Below, in pieces: positions 49,203 through 58,202 of a stretch of DNA of 64,000 nucleotides (within the stretch, counting starts at the first letter, position 1; each line of letters begins with the position of its first letter). Position numbers and translations under genes: made by a program. The notes below the pieces were generated by a model. It saw nothing but the letters and a program-made list of their open reading frames with translations. It did not search any database and had not been told where the DNA came from. Origin of the DNA: Octadecabacter antarcticus 307 (GTDB lineage: Bacteria; Pseudomonadota; Alphaproteobacteria; Rhodobacterales; Rhodobacteraceae); NCBI RefSeq assembly GCF_000155675.2, contig NC_020911.1:3648501-3712500 (forward strand), written 5' to 3'.

Positions 49203-49298
49203 CACAATCACCGGCACGTTCTTCAAGGTTGGGTCAAATATCCGCTCTGCTGATACATAGAAGTTGGCGCTGTCCGAGATCGCAATGGGCCGCTTCAT
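49203..49298 (-). pseudogene. umuC: umuC 5' fragment (error-prone polymerase V)
   Basis: From ATG 49298 (ATGA overlap with umuD) reads [20 protein letters not shown] and on to LKNVPVIV, the start of a Y-family polymerase with the catalytic Asp in DSANFYVS. After about 32 codons the IS3 element begins, and the remainder is not present on the other side. Confidence 0.85.
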
Positions 49299-49729
49299 TC
49301 AAGATCATACCGCCGCACCACGCCTGCAATGACGCCCCATATCTCGCTGTCTTCCGTTAGCTCGATGTCAGGAAAACTCTCTGTGCTGTTGGCCGGAGCC
49401 AGAAAATACCGCCCGTCCCGCTTGCGCAACATCTTCGCGGTCACAGCACCTTCAACAACGGCCAAAACGGCGCGTCCAACTCGACGCTTACCAGCACGGT
49501 CTACAGCGATAATATCCCCGTCTCGAATGCCTGCATCCCAAAGGCAATCACCCTCAACGCGCCACCAAAACGTTGATGACGGGTGCCGCACAACCCATGA
49601 GATGGGGTCAATCTCGTCCTCAAGGTCATCCCCAGCAGGCGACGGAAACCCTGCGCTGGCGGCGTTGGCAACCAGACGAACAGGCATACCATTTGCAATA
49701 ACTGGCGTCTCAACTGGAAAAACAGGCAC
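49295..49729 (-). CDS. umuD: UmuD-like S24 autoprotease subunit with Cys in place of the catalytic Ser
   Basis: SOS mutagenesis subunit, about 144 residues. I choose GTG 49729 (VPVFPVETPVIANG) since AAGGGAGAA lies just upstream. The cleavage site Ala-Gly is in ANAASAGFPSPAGDDLEDEI near residue 25. The position of the nucleophile is GDCLWDAGI instead of the usual GDSM; the catalytic Lys is in VEGAVTAKML. A LexA box (49747-49761) overlaps the expected promoter. The partner umuC is truncated, so the pair no longer makes Pol V. Confidence 0.85.
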   Translation of the reverse strand: MPVFPVETPVIANGMPVRLVANAASAGFPSPAGDDLEDEIDPISWVVRHPSSTFWWRVEGDCLWDAGIRDGDIIAVDRAGKRRVGRAVLAVVEGAVTAKMLRKRDGRYFLAPANSTESFPDIELTEDSEIWGVIAGVVRRYDLE

Positions 49730-49746
49730 ACAGATTCTCCCTTGGT

Positions 49747-49761
49747 GTTCTGGTAATGTTC
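49747..49761 (-). promoter_or_regulatory. LexA box of the umuD operon
   Basis: GTTC-TGGTAAT-GTTC is an exact match to the alphaproteobacterial LexA site GTTC-N7-GTTC. It lies 18 bp upstream of the umuD start codon, so the operon is SOS controlled. Confidence 0.85.
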
Positions 49762-50015
49762 TCCTGTCTCTCTCAGTTTGATGTGATGAGTCAATGGCCG
49801 ACGGCGGGCAACGAGGAGTATCGCCACGAATGACGACACTGCATCCGTAAAGCCTAAAAAATGACCCAAACCAAAACGGATAGAGCCCCCCATCGGCGGC
49901 ATTCATGCAAATGCTGCATGACGGCATTGCGGAAAGGGCCATTGTGCAACTGCAGCATGGTTATACATCCTGATCATGAGAAACGCACAAATAACTAAAG
50001 AAATCGAGTGACGAC

Positions 50016-50231
50016 ATGACAACATTAACAGCGCCATTCTTTTCGGGCACATCACTGAAATCTCGTTTTGAGGCGTTCCGCGCTCAGATGTCCGAGAAAG
50101 CAGCCAAGCGTAAGGTCTACTTCACGATACTGAAGGAGCTTGAGCAATGTTCCCCACGTGACCTGCAGGAACTTCGAATTGCGCCATCATCGATCCACCA
50201 AATTGCCCACGAAGCAGCTTACGGCGTGTAA
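50016..50231 (+). CDS. DUF1127-family small protein (CcaF1-like)
   Basis: A 71-residue basic protein, MTTLTAPFFSGTSLKSRFEA onwards, ending with the DUF1127-like helix LRIAPSSIHQIAHEAAYGV. In Rhodobacter a DUF1127 gene (ccaF1) heads the transcript of the CcsR small RNAs and its protein binds RNA. Here it is followed at once by four CCTCCTCCC-type hairpins, the same arrangement. The ATG follows GAGTGAC. No sigma-factor motif is clear to me. Confidence 0.75.
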   Translation: MTTLTAPFFSGTSLKSRFEAFRAQMSEKAAKRKVYFTILKELEQCSPRDLQELRIAPSSIHQIAHEAAYGV

Positions 50232-50249
50232 GACATAAAGTTTGGATCT

Positions 50250-50505
50250 GTCCCCTCCTCACTCAAACACTCAGGTCCTGGCAAGGCCAGCACACAACCT
50301 CTTTCATGAAGCAATGCTTTAAACACCAGTTTCGGAACCGCCCACCTCCTCCCGAGTGGAACCGAAAATACCGCTGATAGCGCTCACCTCTTCCCGAGCA
50401 ATGTTGGCGAAGACGCGCCTTGCTTCTTCTCCTCCCGAGACGCACCGAGGCGCGGATACATAAGAACGGTCATGCTCACCTCCTCCCGAGCATGACCGTT
50501 TTTTT
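50250..50505 (+). ncRNA. CcsR-like small RNA array with anti-Shine-Dalgarno loops
   Basis: Four hairpin units follow the DUF1127 stop. Loop motifs are CCTCCTCCC at 50345-50353, CCTCTTCCC at 50387-50395, CTCCTCCC at 50429-50436 and CCTCCTCCC at 50479-50487, spaced 42, 42 and 50 bp. A further CCCCTCCTC near 50252 may begin the series. Stems: TTCGG/CCGAA with CCAC/GTGG (first), GCTC/GAGC (second), GCGCC/GGCGC (third), and the last a perfect terminator. This matches the CcsR (RSs0680) RNAs of Rhodobacter, which are cut from the mRNA of a DUF1127 gene and act under oxidative stress. Confidence 0.82.
50465..50505 (+). terminator. terminator hairpin with a CCTCCTCCC loop
   Basis: AACGGTCATGCTC pairs with GAGCATGACCGTT (13 bp) around ACCTCCTCCC and runs into seven T. 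It ends the RNA array. Confidence 0.92.
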
Positions 50506-50844
50506 GGTTTAGCAGGGCGATACAGGAACTTGGTCCATACGCTTATCAGTTAATGTTCGGCACGACTTTTGGTGCCATGGCGCTTTGCGTACTCTACCCT
50601 ATGACACAGCGCGCAATGGTCACCGTCGGCAAACGGCCCTCTGATGAAAGTTGCAGCAATCACACACGTTATTGATATTGAGAGCTGATTGGTCGGAAAA
50701 TTCCACAGCAGGAGATAAACGACGAGCACTTGATTATATGTGTAAGTGGTTTATTTCACGCAACAAATATCAAAGACGTGAGCAATTTTTTCTTTTTACT
50801 TGGATCAAAAGGGTCTTAGAAGGATCCCTTTCAGGGGATAAATC
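50506..50844. other. 339-bp gap without a recognisable gene
   Basis: After the RNA terminator. There is an open frame of 65 codons (MQQSHTLLILRADWSENSTA) on the plus strand with no family likeness. It may be the leader of the next gene. Confidence 0.35.
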
Positions 50845-51162
50845 ATGAATAATCGTCAGCAAAGAAGATTAGAGCGTCAATTTAGCGCTATTGTTCGTGC
50901 ATCCCCAACCATAGGCGCTGCTATTATTCGATTTCGCGATAGATCTAGTATTTTTTTGCGTCTAATTTTGGCAATTATTTTAATAATTGGTGGTCTCCTA
51001 GCATTCCTACCAATCCTTAACATATGGATGATACCTGTCGGCATCCTTCTATTGGCTACAGATATGCCATTCTTACGTCCAATAGTATCTATGACTATTA
51101 TCAGACTGCGTCGATATTTGATCATTTTTCGGCGGCGACTGCGTAGATCCACACCATTATAA
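50845..51162 (+). CDS. small basic membrane protein
   Basis: A 105-residue protein: basic N-terminus (MNNRQQRRLERQFSAIVRAS), two hydrophobic segments (residues about 38-58 and 60-78: LRLILAIILIIGGLLAFLPI, then WMIPVGILLLATDMPFLR) and a very basic tail. The PILNIWMIPVGILLLATD pattern is shared by a common roseobacter membrane family of unknown role. AGGGGA lies 7 bp before the ATG. AT-rich. Confidence 0.6.
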   Translation: MNNRQQRRLERQFSAIVRASPTIGAAIIRFRDRSSIFLRLILAIILIIGGLLAFLPILNIWMIPVGILLLATDMPFLRPIVSMTIIRLRRYLIIFRRRLRRSTPL

Positions 51163-51273
51163 AAGAGCGAGGCTTTGCAAAAGTAATATACGGCTTGTCT
51201 TCCTTAGGTGCGCTGGAAAAAGTGCCTGCCAAATCTGGTCCTGTCGCAGTTTTGCACCACTCCAACTGCTCGT

Positions 51274-51466
51274 TTATGTTTGAACAAATTGAACGCCCAT
51301 CTTCGTAAGCTCATCTCGAAGCGCTTCGAAAAAAAATCTTAGACCATCTAAAAGTTCTTCACTATCCGAAGCCGCGACCCAATTTGCAAATTCGACTTTG
51401 TAACCCTCAAGGGTTCGGAAAGTCGCATGAAGCTCACAATCTCTACATACGTATAGATCATCACGG
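51274..51466 (-). pseudogene. C-terminal fragment of a hypothetical gene, cut by IS3
   Basis: From the IS border at 51466 the minus strand reads DDLYVCRDCELHATFRTLEG, then VEFANWVAASDSEELLDGLR and stops at 51274. The CxxC resembles half of a zinc site. The N-terminal part is not found past the IS. Family unknown. The 51163-51273 gap is empty. Confidence 0.5.
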
Positions 51467-51540
51467 TGTACGTCGTCAGGGTTTTTGGCACCAAAGGCGG
51501 CTTAAATTAAGAGAGCGTTCGGCTCATCTGGTTGGTTTCA

Positions 51541-52561
51541 TTATGTGGCGTGCAGGCTGTGATGCAAGCGGCGCGCTTCGAGTGTCTTTCGTTTGATCCT
51601 TTCCCTTTGTTGTAGAATGGCTTTGTCACGGCCGAAGTAGACGTCAGACGGCGTGACGTTGTTCAGACTCTCGTGGAAGCGCTGGTGGTTGTAGTGATCG
51701 ACGAATGCTTCAATTTGGGCTTCAAGATCACCTGGCAGGAAGTAGTTTTCCAAGAGGATGCGGTTCTTCAAGGTTTGATGCCATCGCTCGATCTTGCCCT
51801 GTGTTTGCGGATGATATGGCGCGCCGCGAGAATGCTTCATGCCTTTCCCTTGCAACCACTCAGCCAGGTCACCGGATACGTAACTGGATCCGTTGTCGCT
51901 CAGCAGCCGTGGTTTGTGAACGACGTGAACCTGATCACAGCCGGACGCCTTAAGGGCCAAGTCGAGCGTGTCAGTCACGTCCTCAGCCCGCATATTGGTG
52001 CAGAGTTTCCACCCTCTCGGGACATTGCTGCGCAATACCCTGCCGGGCAGCGGAGATGATGTAACGGCTGTAATCGTCTAGGATCGTACTGAGATAGAAC
52101 CAGCCCCATCCCAGAACCTTGGGATAGGTGAAGTCAGTTTGCCAAAGCTGGTTGATCGCTGTGGTTTTGTCTTTGAACGCACTGGCGGCTTTCATGACGA
52201 TGAAGGCTGGGCTGGTGATCAGGTCATGCGCCTTCAGCATACGGTATACGGAAGCCTCTGATACGAAGTAGCTTTCCTTATCTGTGAAGGTCACTGCCAG
52301 TTCACGCGGTGACAGTTCTGTCTCTTCCAGCGCAAGGTCCACAACCCGACGTCGCACCTCGTCAGGAATACGGTTCCAGACGTGCTTTGGCTTGGGAGAT
52401 TGGTCTTGCAAGCCAGCCTCACCACGCTGCCAATACCGATCATACCAACGGTAGAATGTGGTGCGTGGAATGCCGAGCTTGGCCAAAGTCAGGCGGGCCG
52501 GCAGATGCGACCCCTCGACCAGCTTGATGATCTCCAGCTTCTCTGATGCGGGATACCTCAT
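51541..52561 (-). pseudogene. IS3 orfB transposase with a hairpin element (copy 1)
   Basis: MRYPASEKLEIIKLVEGSHL to QTDFTYPKVLGWGWFYLSTI and DDYSRYIIS, then the 40-bp element (52012-52051) shifts the frame; it resumes WKLCTNMRAEDVTDTLDLAL with LLSDNGSSYVSGD and the Glu segment HPQTQGKIERWHQTLK. Apart from the element no lesion is visible, so the transposase reading would be whole without it. Confidence 0.88.
52012..52051 (-). repeat. hairpin element (orfB, copy 1)
   Basis: CCCTCTCGGGAC, inner palindrome ATTGCTGCGCAAT, then ACCCTGCCGGGCAGC. Forty bases separate the codons for IIS and WKL. Identical to 60734-60773. Confidence 0.92.
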
Positions 52562-52969
52562 TCGTGGTCGCCCCCACCGTCGAACATGCTTTTTTTGAGC
52601 AAGCGGAGTTCAAGTGTTTGCTCCGCAACGACTTCCTTCAGATCACGTGCTTCACGGCGCAGATCCTTCACCTCGTCGGTTGTGGCGGCGCGGGCGGTAT
52701 CGCCCGTAAGGCGCTTCTTACCGGCCTCCATAAAGTCCTTGGACCATTTGTAGTAGATGCCTTGGGAGATGCCTTCACCCCTCTCGTGCATGTAAACATG
52801 CACTGCCGGGCAGTGGACCACACAGCTCGGCAATGCTGTCTTCCCCACGCAGACCGTCTAAGACGATCCTAATCTTCTCTTCAGATGAATAATGCTTGCG
52901 GGTCGCCCGTTTGATATCTTTGACGATCTTCTCGCCCGGGCTTTTGCGTGTTCCAGTTGTCTGTCTCAT
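52558..52969 (-). pseudogene. IS3 orfA with a hairpin element (copy 1)
   Basis: Starts at ATG 52969 (MRQTTGTRKSPGEKIVKDIK, AGGAG upstream) and reads the helix-turn-helix EKIRIVLDGLRGEDSIAELC; there the element 52778-52815 intrudes and shifts the frame. The other frame continues GISQGIYYKWSKDFMEAGKK to KKSMFDGGGDHE. Its stop overlaps the orfB start as ATGA. Confidence 0.85.
52778..52815 (-). repeat. hairpin element (orfA, copy 1)
   Basis: CCCCTCTCG, inner palindrome TGCATGTAAACATGCA, then CTGCCGGGCAGTG. Identical to 59958-59995. Confidence 0.92.
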
Positions 52970-53058
52970 GTCCCACTCCTCAGTGGTTACGATGAGCCAA
53001 CAACACTCTCTTATCAAATATGCCTATTTGGACCCAGAAGCGCTGACGTCAGACACGG

Positions 53059-53472
53059 GTGGATAATATGCGCCATGCAAGTTCTGGTATGAATGACTAC
53101 AAATCTATCAGGGTCGCCAAGACAGGCTTTAAACGCGTCACACCACCCCAAACGGCCACCATCTTTCACGAGCACCTCACGTGGCTGGACGGGAAGCTGT
53201 CAAAACATTTTGATGGTGAGACGACGGTCGTTACCCATCATGCACCTCACAGAAAGGCCCTGCTAAAAGAGACCGCTTTGGGACCGTGTTATGCATCAGA
53301 CCTTGAGAACTTCATCATGAAACACCAGCCTAAACGATGGCTGTACGGGCACACCCATCATCCCGCCAACTTCAAAGTCGGCACAACGCTGCTGCAGAAC
53401 GTTTCGGTTGGTTATCCTGGTGAGGTTCCTCCGCTGGACAGCCTGCATCCGCATATATTTGACTTATCTTGA
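53059..53472 (+). pseudogene. metallophosphoesterase, C-terminal fragment
   Basis: The reading frame out of the IS3 border gives MNDYKSIRVAKTGFKRVTPP, then TTVVTHHAPHRKALL and LYGHTHHPANFKVG, the late metal-binding motifs (H-H and GHTH) of calcineurin-like phosphoesterases. The N-terminal half with the first metal site is missing, so the enzyme is inactive. About 138 codons remain. Confidence 0.8.
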
Positions 53473-53493
53473 ACGTTCATGCGGCACCTCATG

Positions 53494-53847
53494 TTAGGCG
53501 GTACTTTTCAGACTATGTCGATTGCGAAGGCGATGACGAGCTGGCATCTTCTGTTCGCTGTCATGTCTGAATGTCGTAACCACGTGGATATCTGGCTGCT
53601 CAGTCGCGCCCGCTGGTATGACTGTTTTAGCCAGCTGGGTCGGGTTTTTCAAAATGAAATCCCGCGCAGCAAACGCGATCTTATCAACTGATCTGAATGT
53701 GCAGCCAGGATCGATGGTGCGATGGACCCCTGCCCGTCCATCAAACGTTCCTCCACAAACAACGGCCACTTCGTCTGCACAATGCAACTTATCAGTGGTC
53801 ACCTTCGCTAAAAAGATTATCGCCCAAAAAAGAGGAAACTCCGCCAC
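53494..53847 (-). CDS. hypothetical protein
   Basis: A 117-residue frame starting GTG 53847, hydrophobic at first (MAEFPLFWAIIFLAKVTTDK) and then LHCADEVAVVCGGTFDGRAG with a basic end. No family recognised and no good ribosome site; codon use is only moderately gene-like. It may be real or a chance frame. Confidence 0.3.
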   Translation of the reverse strand: MAEFPLFWAIIFLAKVTTDKLHCADEVAVVCGGTFDGRAGVHRTIDPGCTFRSVDKIAFAARDFILKNPTQLAKTVIPAGATEQPDIHVVTTFRHDSEQKMPARHRLRNRHSLKSTA

Positions 53848-53950
53848 TATGGATCAGCGTTTATCGTGTTCGGCGTTTTCAATCATTTGGATGCATGATT
53901 AAAAACACATAAAGCATTGCTTTAAAACTATTTATTCGAGATCTACCTTT

Positions 53951-53983
53951 TTAGTGGACACTTACCTCGTACTTAGTGGACAC
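53951..53983. repeat. duplicated TTAGTGGACAC motif
   Basis: TTAGTGGACAC occurs at 53951-53961 and 53973-53983 in direct orientation. Paired motifs of this type occur at ends of IS21-family elements; no IS21 gene is left here. It lies just outside the 54032 transposon end. Confidence 0.4.
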
Positions 53984-54026
53984 AAAACTGACCAGAATGG
54001 ACATTTAATGGCGTCACTTACACTTA

Positions 54027-54031
54027 CATAG
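54027..54031. repeat. 5-bp target duplication CATAG, left copy
   Basis: CATAG at 54027-54031 and at 63278-63282 directly flank the two inverted ends of the 9.2-kb transposon. Confidence 0.85.
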
Positions 54032-54037
54032 TGTCAC

Positions 54038-54141
54038 TCACAGCATACCTTTTCTGGGCGCCAAAATCAGCCCTTTGAATTTGTTGAATAATCCCAGAAG
54101 GAATCACAGCATAGCTTTTCCTCAGAACAGCATATCTTTTC
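54038..54141 (+). repeat. three CAGCATA-CTTTTC repeats at the left transposon end
   Basis: TCACAGCATACCTTTTC (54038-54054), TCACAGCATAGCTTTTC (54104-54120) and AACAGCATATCTTTTC (54126-54141), all in the same direction. They look like transposase binding sites. The right end has one clear site at 63255-63271 and perhaps a worn one near 63228. Confidence 0.8.
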
Positions 54142-54294
54142 TTGAGTTAGATGAATGTTCAAATGAGTATATTCCTATCGCCACGACAGATATCAACTGA
54201 AAGCGACCTTTCGATACGATTTTTAAAGCCGCATGTTGCGATTGAATTGGTCGAGTGATTGCGTTGCGGACAAATGACACAGATTTAGCTGAAG

Positions 54295-56349
54295 TTAGGT
54301 GTCCAGCATGCTTTGCTCGGCCTTTGCCCGACGCAACTGCAGAACAACAATTGGTACCATCAAAATGAGGCCAGCTGCCATCGTTGCCAATCCTGGCGCA
54401 ATAAACAAGAATGACACCAGCGCCACCCACCATCTTTCCCATTTTTTTAATGAAGCAAACAGGTAGCCCGAGAACGCCACGCCAAGTGAAGCGATCCCAA
54501 GCATCGCGCCAAGCAGAGTTACCGAGAACAACCACCACGTAAATCCGTCCGCTACCAGTAATAGGGCTGGCGAATAGACGAATACGAACGGCACAAGCGC
54601 TTTCGCGATGCCAAGCCGGAACGCTGTATTGCCCGTCTTGAAAGGGTTTGAGCCAGCAATTCCTGCCGCTGCGTAGGCCGCAAGCGCAACGGGAGGTGTG
54701 ATATCTGCCAACACTCCGTAATAGAAAACAAAGAAGTGCGCAACGAGGGGTTCTACTTGTAACTGGGCCAACGCAGGGGCGGCAACGGCAACAAGGATTA
54801 TATAAGTTGCTGTCGTAGGGATGCCCGCGCCCATAATGATGCAAGAAAATGCGATTAGAACCAACGACGTGAACAGCGTCCATTGACCCACTGTAAAGTA
54901 ACCCAGCACAGGCAGCGTGCTAAAAAAGGTGCCAATGTCCGTCGCGGTTTGGACGACAACGTAGCCAAGACGGAAGCCAACGCCAGTCAGCGTCACAACT
55001 CCCACAACAACGCCCACGGTCGCCGCAGCTGCACCAACGGCCAAGGTGTTCTTAGCACCCGCTGCCAGAGAAACCCACAGGTCTGGAATTGTCAGGCGAT
55101 GGTTGGGGTTCAAAAAGCCAACAACGACACAGGCGATGATCCCATAGACGGCGGCGAAATCAGGCGTGCGCCCTGACAGAATGAAATAAACGAGGATGAT
55201 CAGCGGTATAAGGCTGAGCCAATGATCGCGCAGTACAACGCCCAGCTTGGGCAATTCTTCGGCACGAAGACCACGCAGCCCCAACTTTTTGGCCTCAAGA
55301 TGGACCATGATGAAAATACCAAAATAGTGCAGCAAGGCAGGAAACAGCGCCGCGGCCAATACATCGCGCAGTGGAATTTCCAGATATTCAACCATGATAA
55401 ACGCCGCAGCGCCCAAAATTGGTGGTGTGATCTGCCCACCAGTTGACGACGTCGCCTCAACTGCGGCAGCAAAATGCGCTGGATACCCAACCTTTTTCAT
55501 CGCCGGAATTGTTAATGCACCCGTCGTCACGGTGTTGGCGATGGACGAACCAGAAATCGTGCCCATAAACGCACTGGAAAAAATTGCAACTTTCGCAGGG
55601 CCACCAGAATAACGCCCAGCAATCACCAACGCGATGTCGATGAACAATTGTCCAAGACCAATGCGCGTAGCCAGAACGCCGAATAGGATAAACAGGAATA
55701 CATACTTGGCCATCACGCCGATCGCGATGCCGTAAATCCCCTGATTGGTCATATAAAGATGGTTGATAATTCCAAGCCACGATGACCCGCCATGTTTCAG
55801 CGCACCTGGCATCCATGGTCCAAAATACGCAAAGCCGATGAACAGGAGGCCGATAATTGGCAGGGTCGGACCAATGCTGCGCCGCGTTGCCTCAAGTGTT
55901 AGGATCAACAGGCAGGAACCCATAAAGATATCCGAGGGCGAGGGATTGCCGACTCTTTGGGCCAATGCTTCGGGGGGTAAAAGCGGCAAATACATCGCCG
56001 CCGCCACGGCCAGTATAGCCAGTGCCACATCAATCAGCGGCACACCTTCAAACCTATACCAAGCCTTGGGCGCGACCATATTGCCGGATTTACGCAGCCC
56101 AAACAACAAAAAGACCAAACCAAGGACGAATGACAAATGGATGCCACGGTGGACAAGTTCGCGAATCAAACCAAAGCCCGACGCGTAAAAATGATAAACC
56201 GACATCGCGACCAGTATCCCAGCGATCAAAAAGCCAAGGTTTTTGCCTGTGGGACGAAACGCCGTTTCAGGATCAAATTCTCGCTCAATCTTGGCCAGCT
56301 GTTCTGAGGTTAACGCAGGTGTGGTGTCAGCTTGAAGATCAGCGGCCAT
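54295..56349 (-). CDS. TRAP transporter fused 4TM/12TM permease
   Basis: Membrane part of a TAXI-type TRAP transporter, which imports organic acids or similar solutes with a sodium or proton gradient. The 684-residue protein has about 18 spans; the DctM-like core includes GVLATRIGLGQLFIDIALVI, SSAFMGTISGSSIANTVTTG and ATSSTGGQITPPILGAAAFI near residues 220-320, and GAGIPTTATYIILVAVAAPA near 510. The end carries a DUF3394-like segment. The TAXI binding protein lies upstream on the same strand. Confidence 0.92.
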   Translation of the reverse strand: MAADLQADTTPALTSEQLAKIEREFDPETAFRPTGKNLGFLIAGILVAMSVYHFYASGFGLIRELVHRGIHLSFVLGLVFLLFGLRKSGNMVAPKAWYRFEGVPLIDVALAILAVAAAMYLPLLPPEALAQRVGNPSPSDIFMGSCLLILTLEATRRSIGPTLPIIGLLFIGFAYFGPWMPGALKHGGSSWLGIINHLYMTNQGIYGIAIGVMAKYVFLFILFGVLATRIGLGQLFIDIALVIAGRYSGGPAKVAIFSSAFMGTISGSSIANTVTTGALTIPAMKKVGYPAHFAAAVEATSSTGGQITPPILGAAAFIMVEYLEIPLRDVLAAALFPALLHYFGIFIMVHLEAKKLGLRGLRAEELPKLGVVLRDHWLSLIPLIILVYFILSGRTPDFAAVYGIIACVVVGFLNPNHRLTIPDLWVSLAAGAKNTLAVGAAAATVGVVVGVVTLTGVGFRLGYVVVQTATDIGTFFSTLPVLGYFTVGQWTLFTSLVLIAFSCIIMGAGIPTTATYIILVAVAAPALAQLQVEPLVAHFFVFYYGVLADITPPVALAAYAAAGIAGSNPFKTGNTAFRLGIAKALVPFVFVYSPALLLVADGFTWWLFSVTLLGAMLGIASLGVAFSGYLFASLKKWERWWVALVSFLFIAPGLATMAAGLILMVPIVVLQLRRAKAEQSMLDT

Positions 56350-56383
56350 GGCGAAAATTCCGTTTATAACGTGTCTTGAAATT

Positions 56384-56414
56384 AAAAAATCTCGGGCACG
56401 AATGCGCCCGAGAT
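56384..56414 (-). terminator. hairpin between the TAXI and TRAP genes
   Basis: On the minus strand ATCTCGGGC and GCCCGAGAT pair around GCATTCGT and are followed by TTTTT. Its place after the binding-protein gene suggests partial termination, giving more binding protein than permease. Confidence 0.8.
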
Positions 56415-56438
56415 CTGCATTGTTAGATCAGCTGCTGG

Positions 56439-57443
56439 CTATTCGATCAGGCCTGCTTCGCGGTAGAAACGCTCGGCACCGGGGTGCAAAGGAACGCCAA
56501 CCCCGCTCAGGGCCGTTTCCGTTGTTATCGTGCTGCCTTTGGCGTGACCAACGTCAAGCAATGTGCGGGTTTCGTCATTCCACAAGGCGGCCGTGATGTT
56601 GTAGATCAGCTCTTCGTCCTCGTTCGCGGACGTGTACCACTGCGCGCCAACGGCGACCGTGGTGACCGCATCAACGCCTTCATACGTGTCCGCAGGAATG
56701 TCCGATGACGCAAAAAAACCGTAAGCGTCGGTCAACGCATCCGCACCGGCACCGTCGATTGGCACCAGCTTGATGTCAGCCGCAGACGCTAGTTCAACCA
56801 AAGTACCGGTCGGGTAACCGGCAACCACAAAGAACGCATCAATGCGACCGTTGCGCAGGGCATCCGCCGCTGCGCCACCTTTAAGGGCCTCAGCTGTCAA
56901 ATCGTCGGTGGACAGGCCGTTGGCCTCGAGGATCAGGTTCGCGTCGACGTAGGTGCCTGAACCCGGTTCATCCAGAGACACGCGCTTACCAGCAAGGTCA
57001 GCCACGGAATTGATGCCGCTGTCGGCCAATGCCACGAGGTGAATGTGCTCTTCAAACAATGCGGCGATTGTACGCAGCTCAGTCGCAGGCGCACTGCCTT
57101 CCATGGTGCCGGTGCCGGTATACGCCCAGTATGCTACATCCGATTGTGCGAAACCGGAGTTGCGCAACCCAGAAATAATCGCGTTCAAGTTGTCCACAGA
57201 ACCACGCGATGACACAGCGGATGCGATCAACCCGTCAACACCACAAGAACCGCCGTCACCACACTCGCGTGAGCCAGGTGGTTTTGAAATCGCGTTCGCA
57301 ATGACGCCACCAACTGGATAATACGTATAGGAAGTACCACCTGTACCGATTGTAAAGAACGTCAGATCTTGTGCGACGGCGGAACCCGCCATGCCGAGAG
57401 CCAGAGCCGCGCCAATCGCAGCCGTTTTTATCGTATGGATCAT
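56439..57443 (-). CDS. TAXI-family TRAP solute-binding protein
   Basis: A 334-residue periplasmic protein with a signal peptide (MIHTIKTAAIGAALALGMAG to AVAQ). The TAXI pattern is FFTIGTGGTSYTYYPVGGVIAN near residue 30, GFAQSDVAYWAYTGTG near 97 and KRVSLDEPGSGTYVDANLIL near 155. An unusual CGDGGSCG pair (residues about 62-69) may form a disulfide. It delivers solute to the permease gene downstream. The ligand is not predictable. Confidence 0.92.
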   Translation of the reverse strand: MIHTIKTAAIGAALALGMAGSAVAQDLTFFTIGTGGTSYTYYPVGGVIANAISKPPGSRECGDGGSCGVDGLIASAVSSRGSVDNLNAIISGLRNSGFAQSDVAYWAYTGTGTMEGSAPATELRTIAALFEEHIHLVALADSGINSVADLAGKRVSLDEPGSGTYVDANLILEANGLSTDDLTAEALKGGAAADALRNGRIDAFFVVAGYPTGTLVELASAADIKLVPIDGAGADALTDAYGFFASSDIPADTYEGVDAVTTVAVGAQWYTSANEDEELIYNITAALWNDETRTLLDVGHAKGSTITTETALSGVGVPLHPGAERFYREAGLIE

Positions 57444-57481
57444 GTGATCCTCCTTGAGTTATTTGGGCCTTTTTCACCCTT

Positions 57482-58202
57482 GCGGGTAAGGCCTATGATA
57501 TAAGGTTATTGCCATTTCGTATGGGTCGCGGTCACTTTCAACGCATTGAAGTCGCGCAAAAATCTGTGATTCCCTCAACCACAATGCCCCGCTTCCCTAC
57601 TGCAGTCCAATACTGTCTTCTTTTGTTCGCTCGTCGTAACGGTTGTTACAGTGTGTTGGAAACAGCAATTCCCTGCGGTCACACGATTTTCCAACTCCGA
57701 ATGTCCGCTTGCGCCCCGGATATGCAGGGGCTTCGCAACTGCAGCGAATGTCCAGTTCCCACCCTTAATGACAAAATGCACGTGGTACAGCATTTGTTAC
57801 TCGGGGCTCATATTCTAACGCCCGTAATTCACCCACTGTCCCTCATCGAACCACCTGCAAATCAGCAAGACGGGTCGTATATCTTGGACTTCTGTGATCA
57901 GACCGAAGTTGCCAAGGTCGCTTCTTCCCTTGCCTGCCTTCCTCGCTGCAATGGGCACGCCAATGCGCGGACGGATGGCTGGAGGAACGAAAAGGTCGGT
58001 TTGGGAAGTTCTTTGGATGCGTGAATTACCGGAAATGCATGGGCAAGAAACGACCAAAGAAGAAGTCGGCAAAGGCGTAGACGCCGCCAAGATATTCAGA
58101 CGGGCGGAGCGGAAATCAAGCCGTTTCAATTTTAAATGCATTCAAACTGCTGGACCTTGCCACCGGCTTACCCCAAGTCATTACACGTAAGGAGCCACAT
58201 AA
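57482..58202. other. 720-bp gap without a recognisable gene
   Basis: Between the TAXI gene and the EamA gene. Frames of 171 codons (plus, 57509) and 108 codons (minus, 57815) exist but resemble no family and lack good starts. Probably promoter regions and decayed sequence. Confidence 0.4.

Larger units (their letters stand above)
51467..53055 (-). mobile_element. IS3-family element, copy 1
   Basis: Ends TGTACGTCGTCAGGG at 51467 and the complement of TGTCTGACGTCAGCGC at 53055 are imperfect inverted repeats. Flanks share CGG (51464-51466 and 53056-53058). orfA and orfB are on the minus strand, each with one hairpin element. Nearly identical to the copy at 59718, including both hairpins. Confidence 0.85.

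Noticed and set aside
50343..50490. Regularly spaced CCTCCTCCC motifs taken as a CRISPR array
   Set aside because: Repeats are only about 9-14 bp, sit in hairpin loops, and the spacers are parts of stems. There are no cas genes. A CcsR-type RNA array explains them better.
57509..58024. 171-codon plus-strand frame between the TAXI and EamA genes
   Set aside because: No family likeness, no ribosome site, and amino acid makeup unlike a real protein; left as an unassigned gap.
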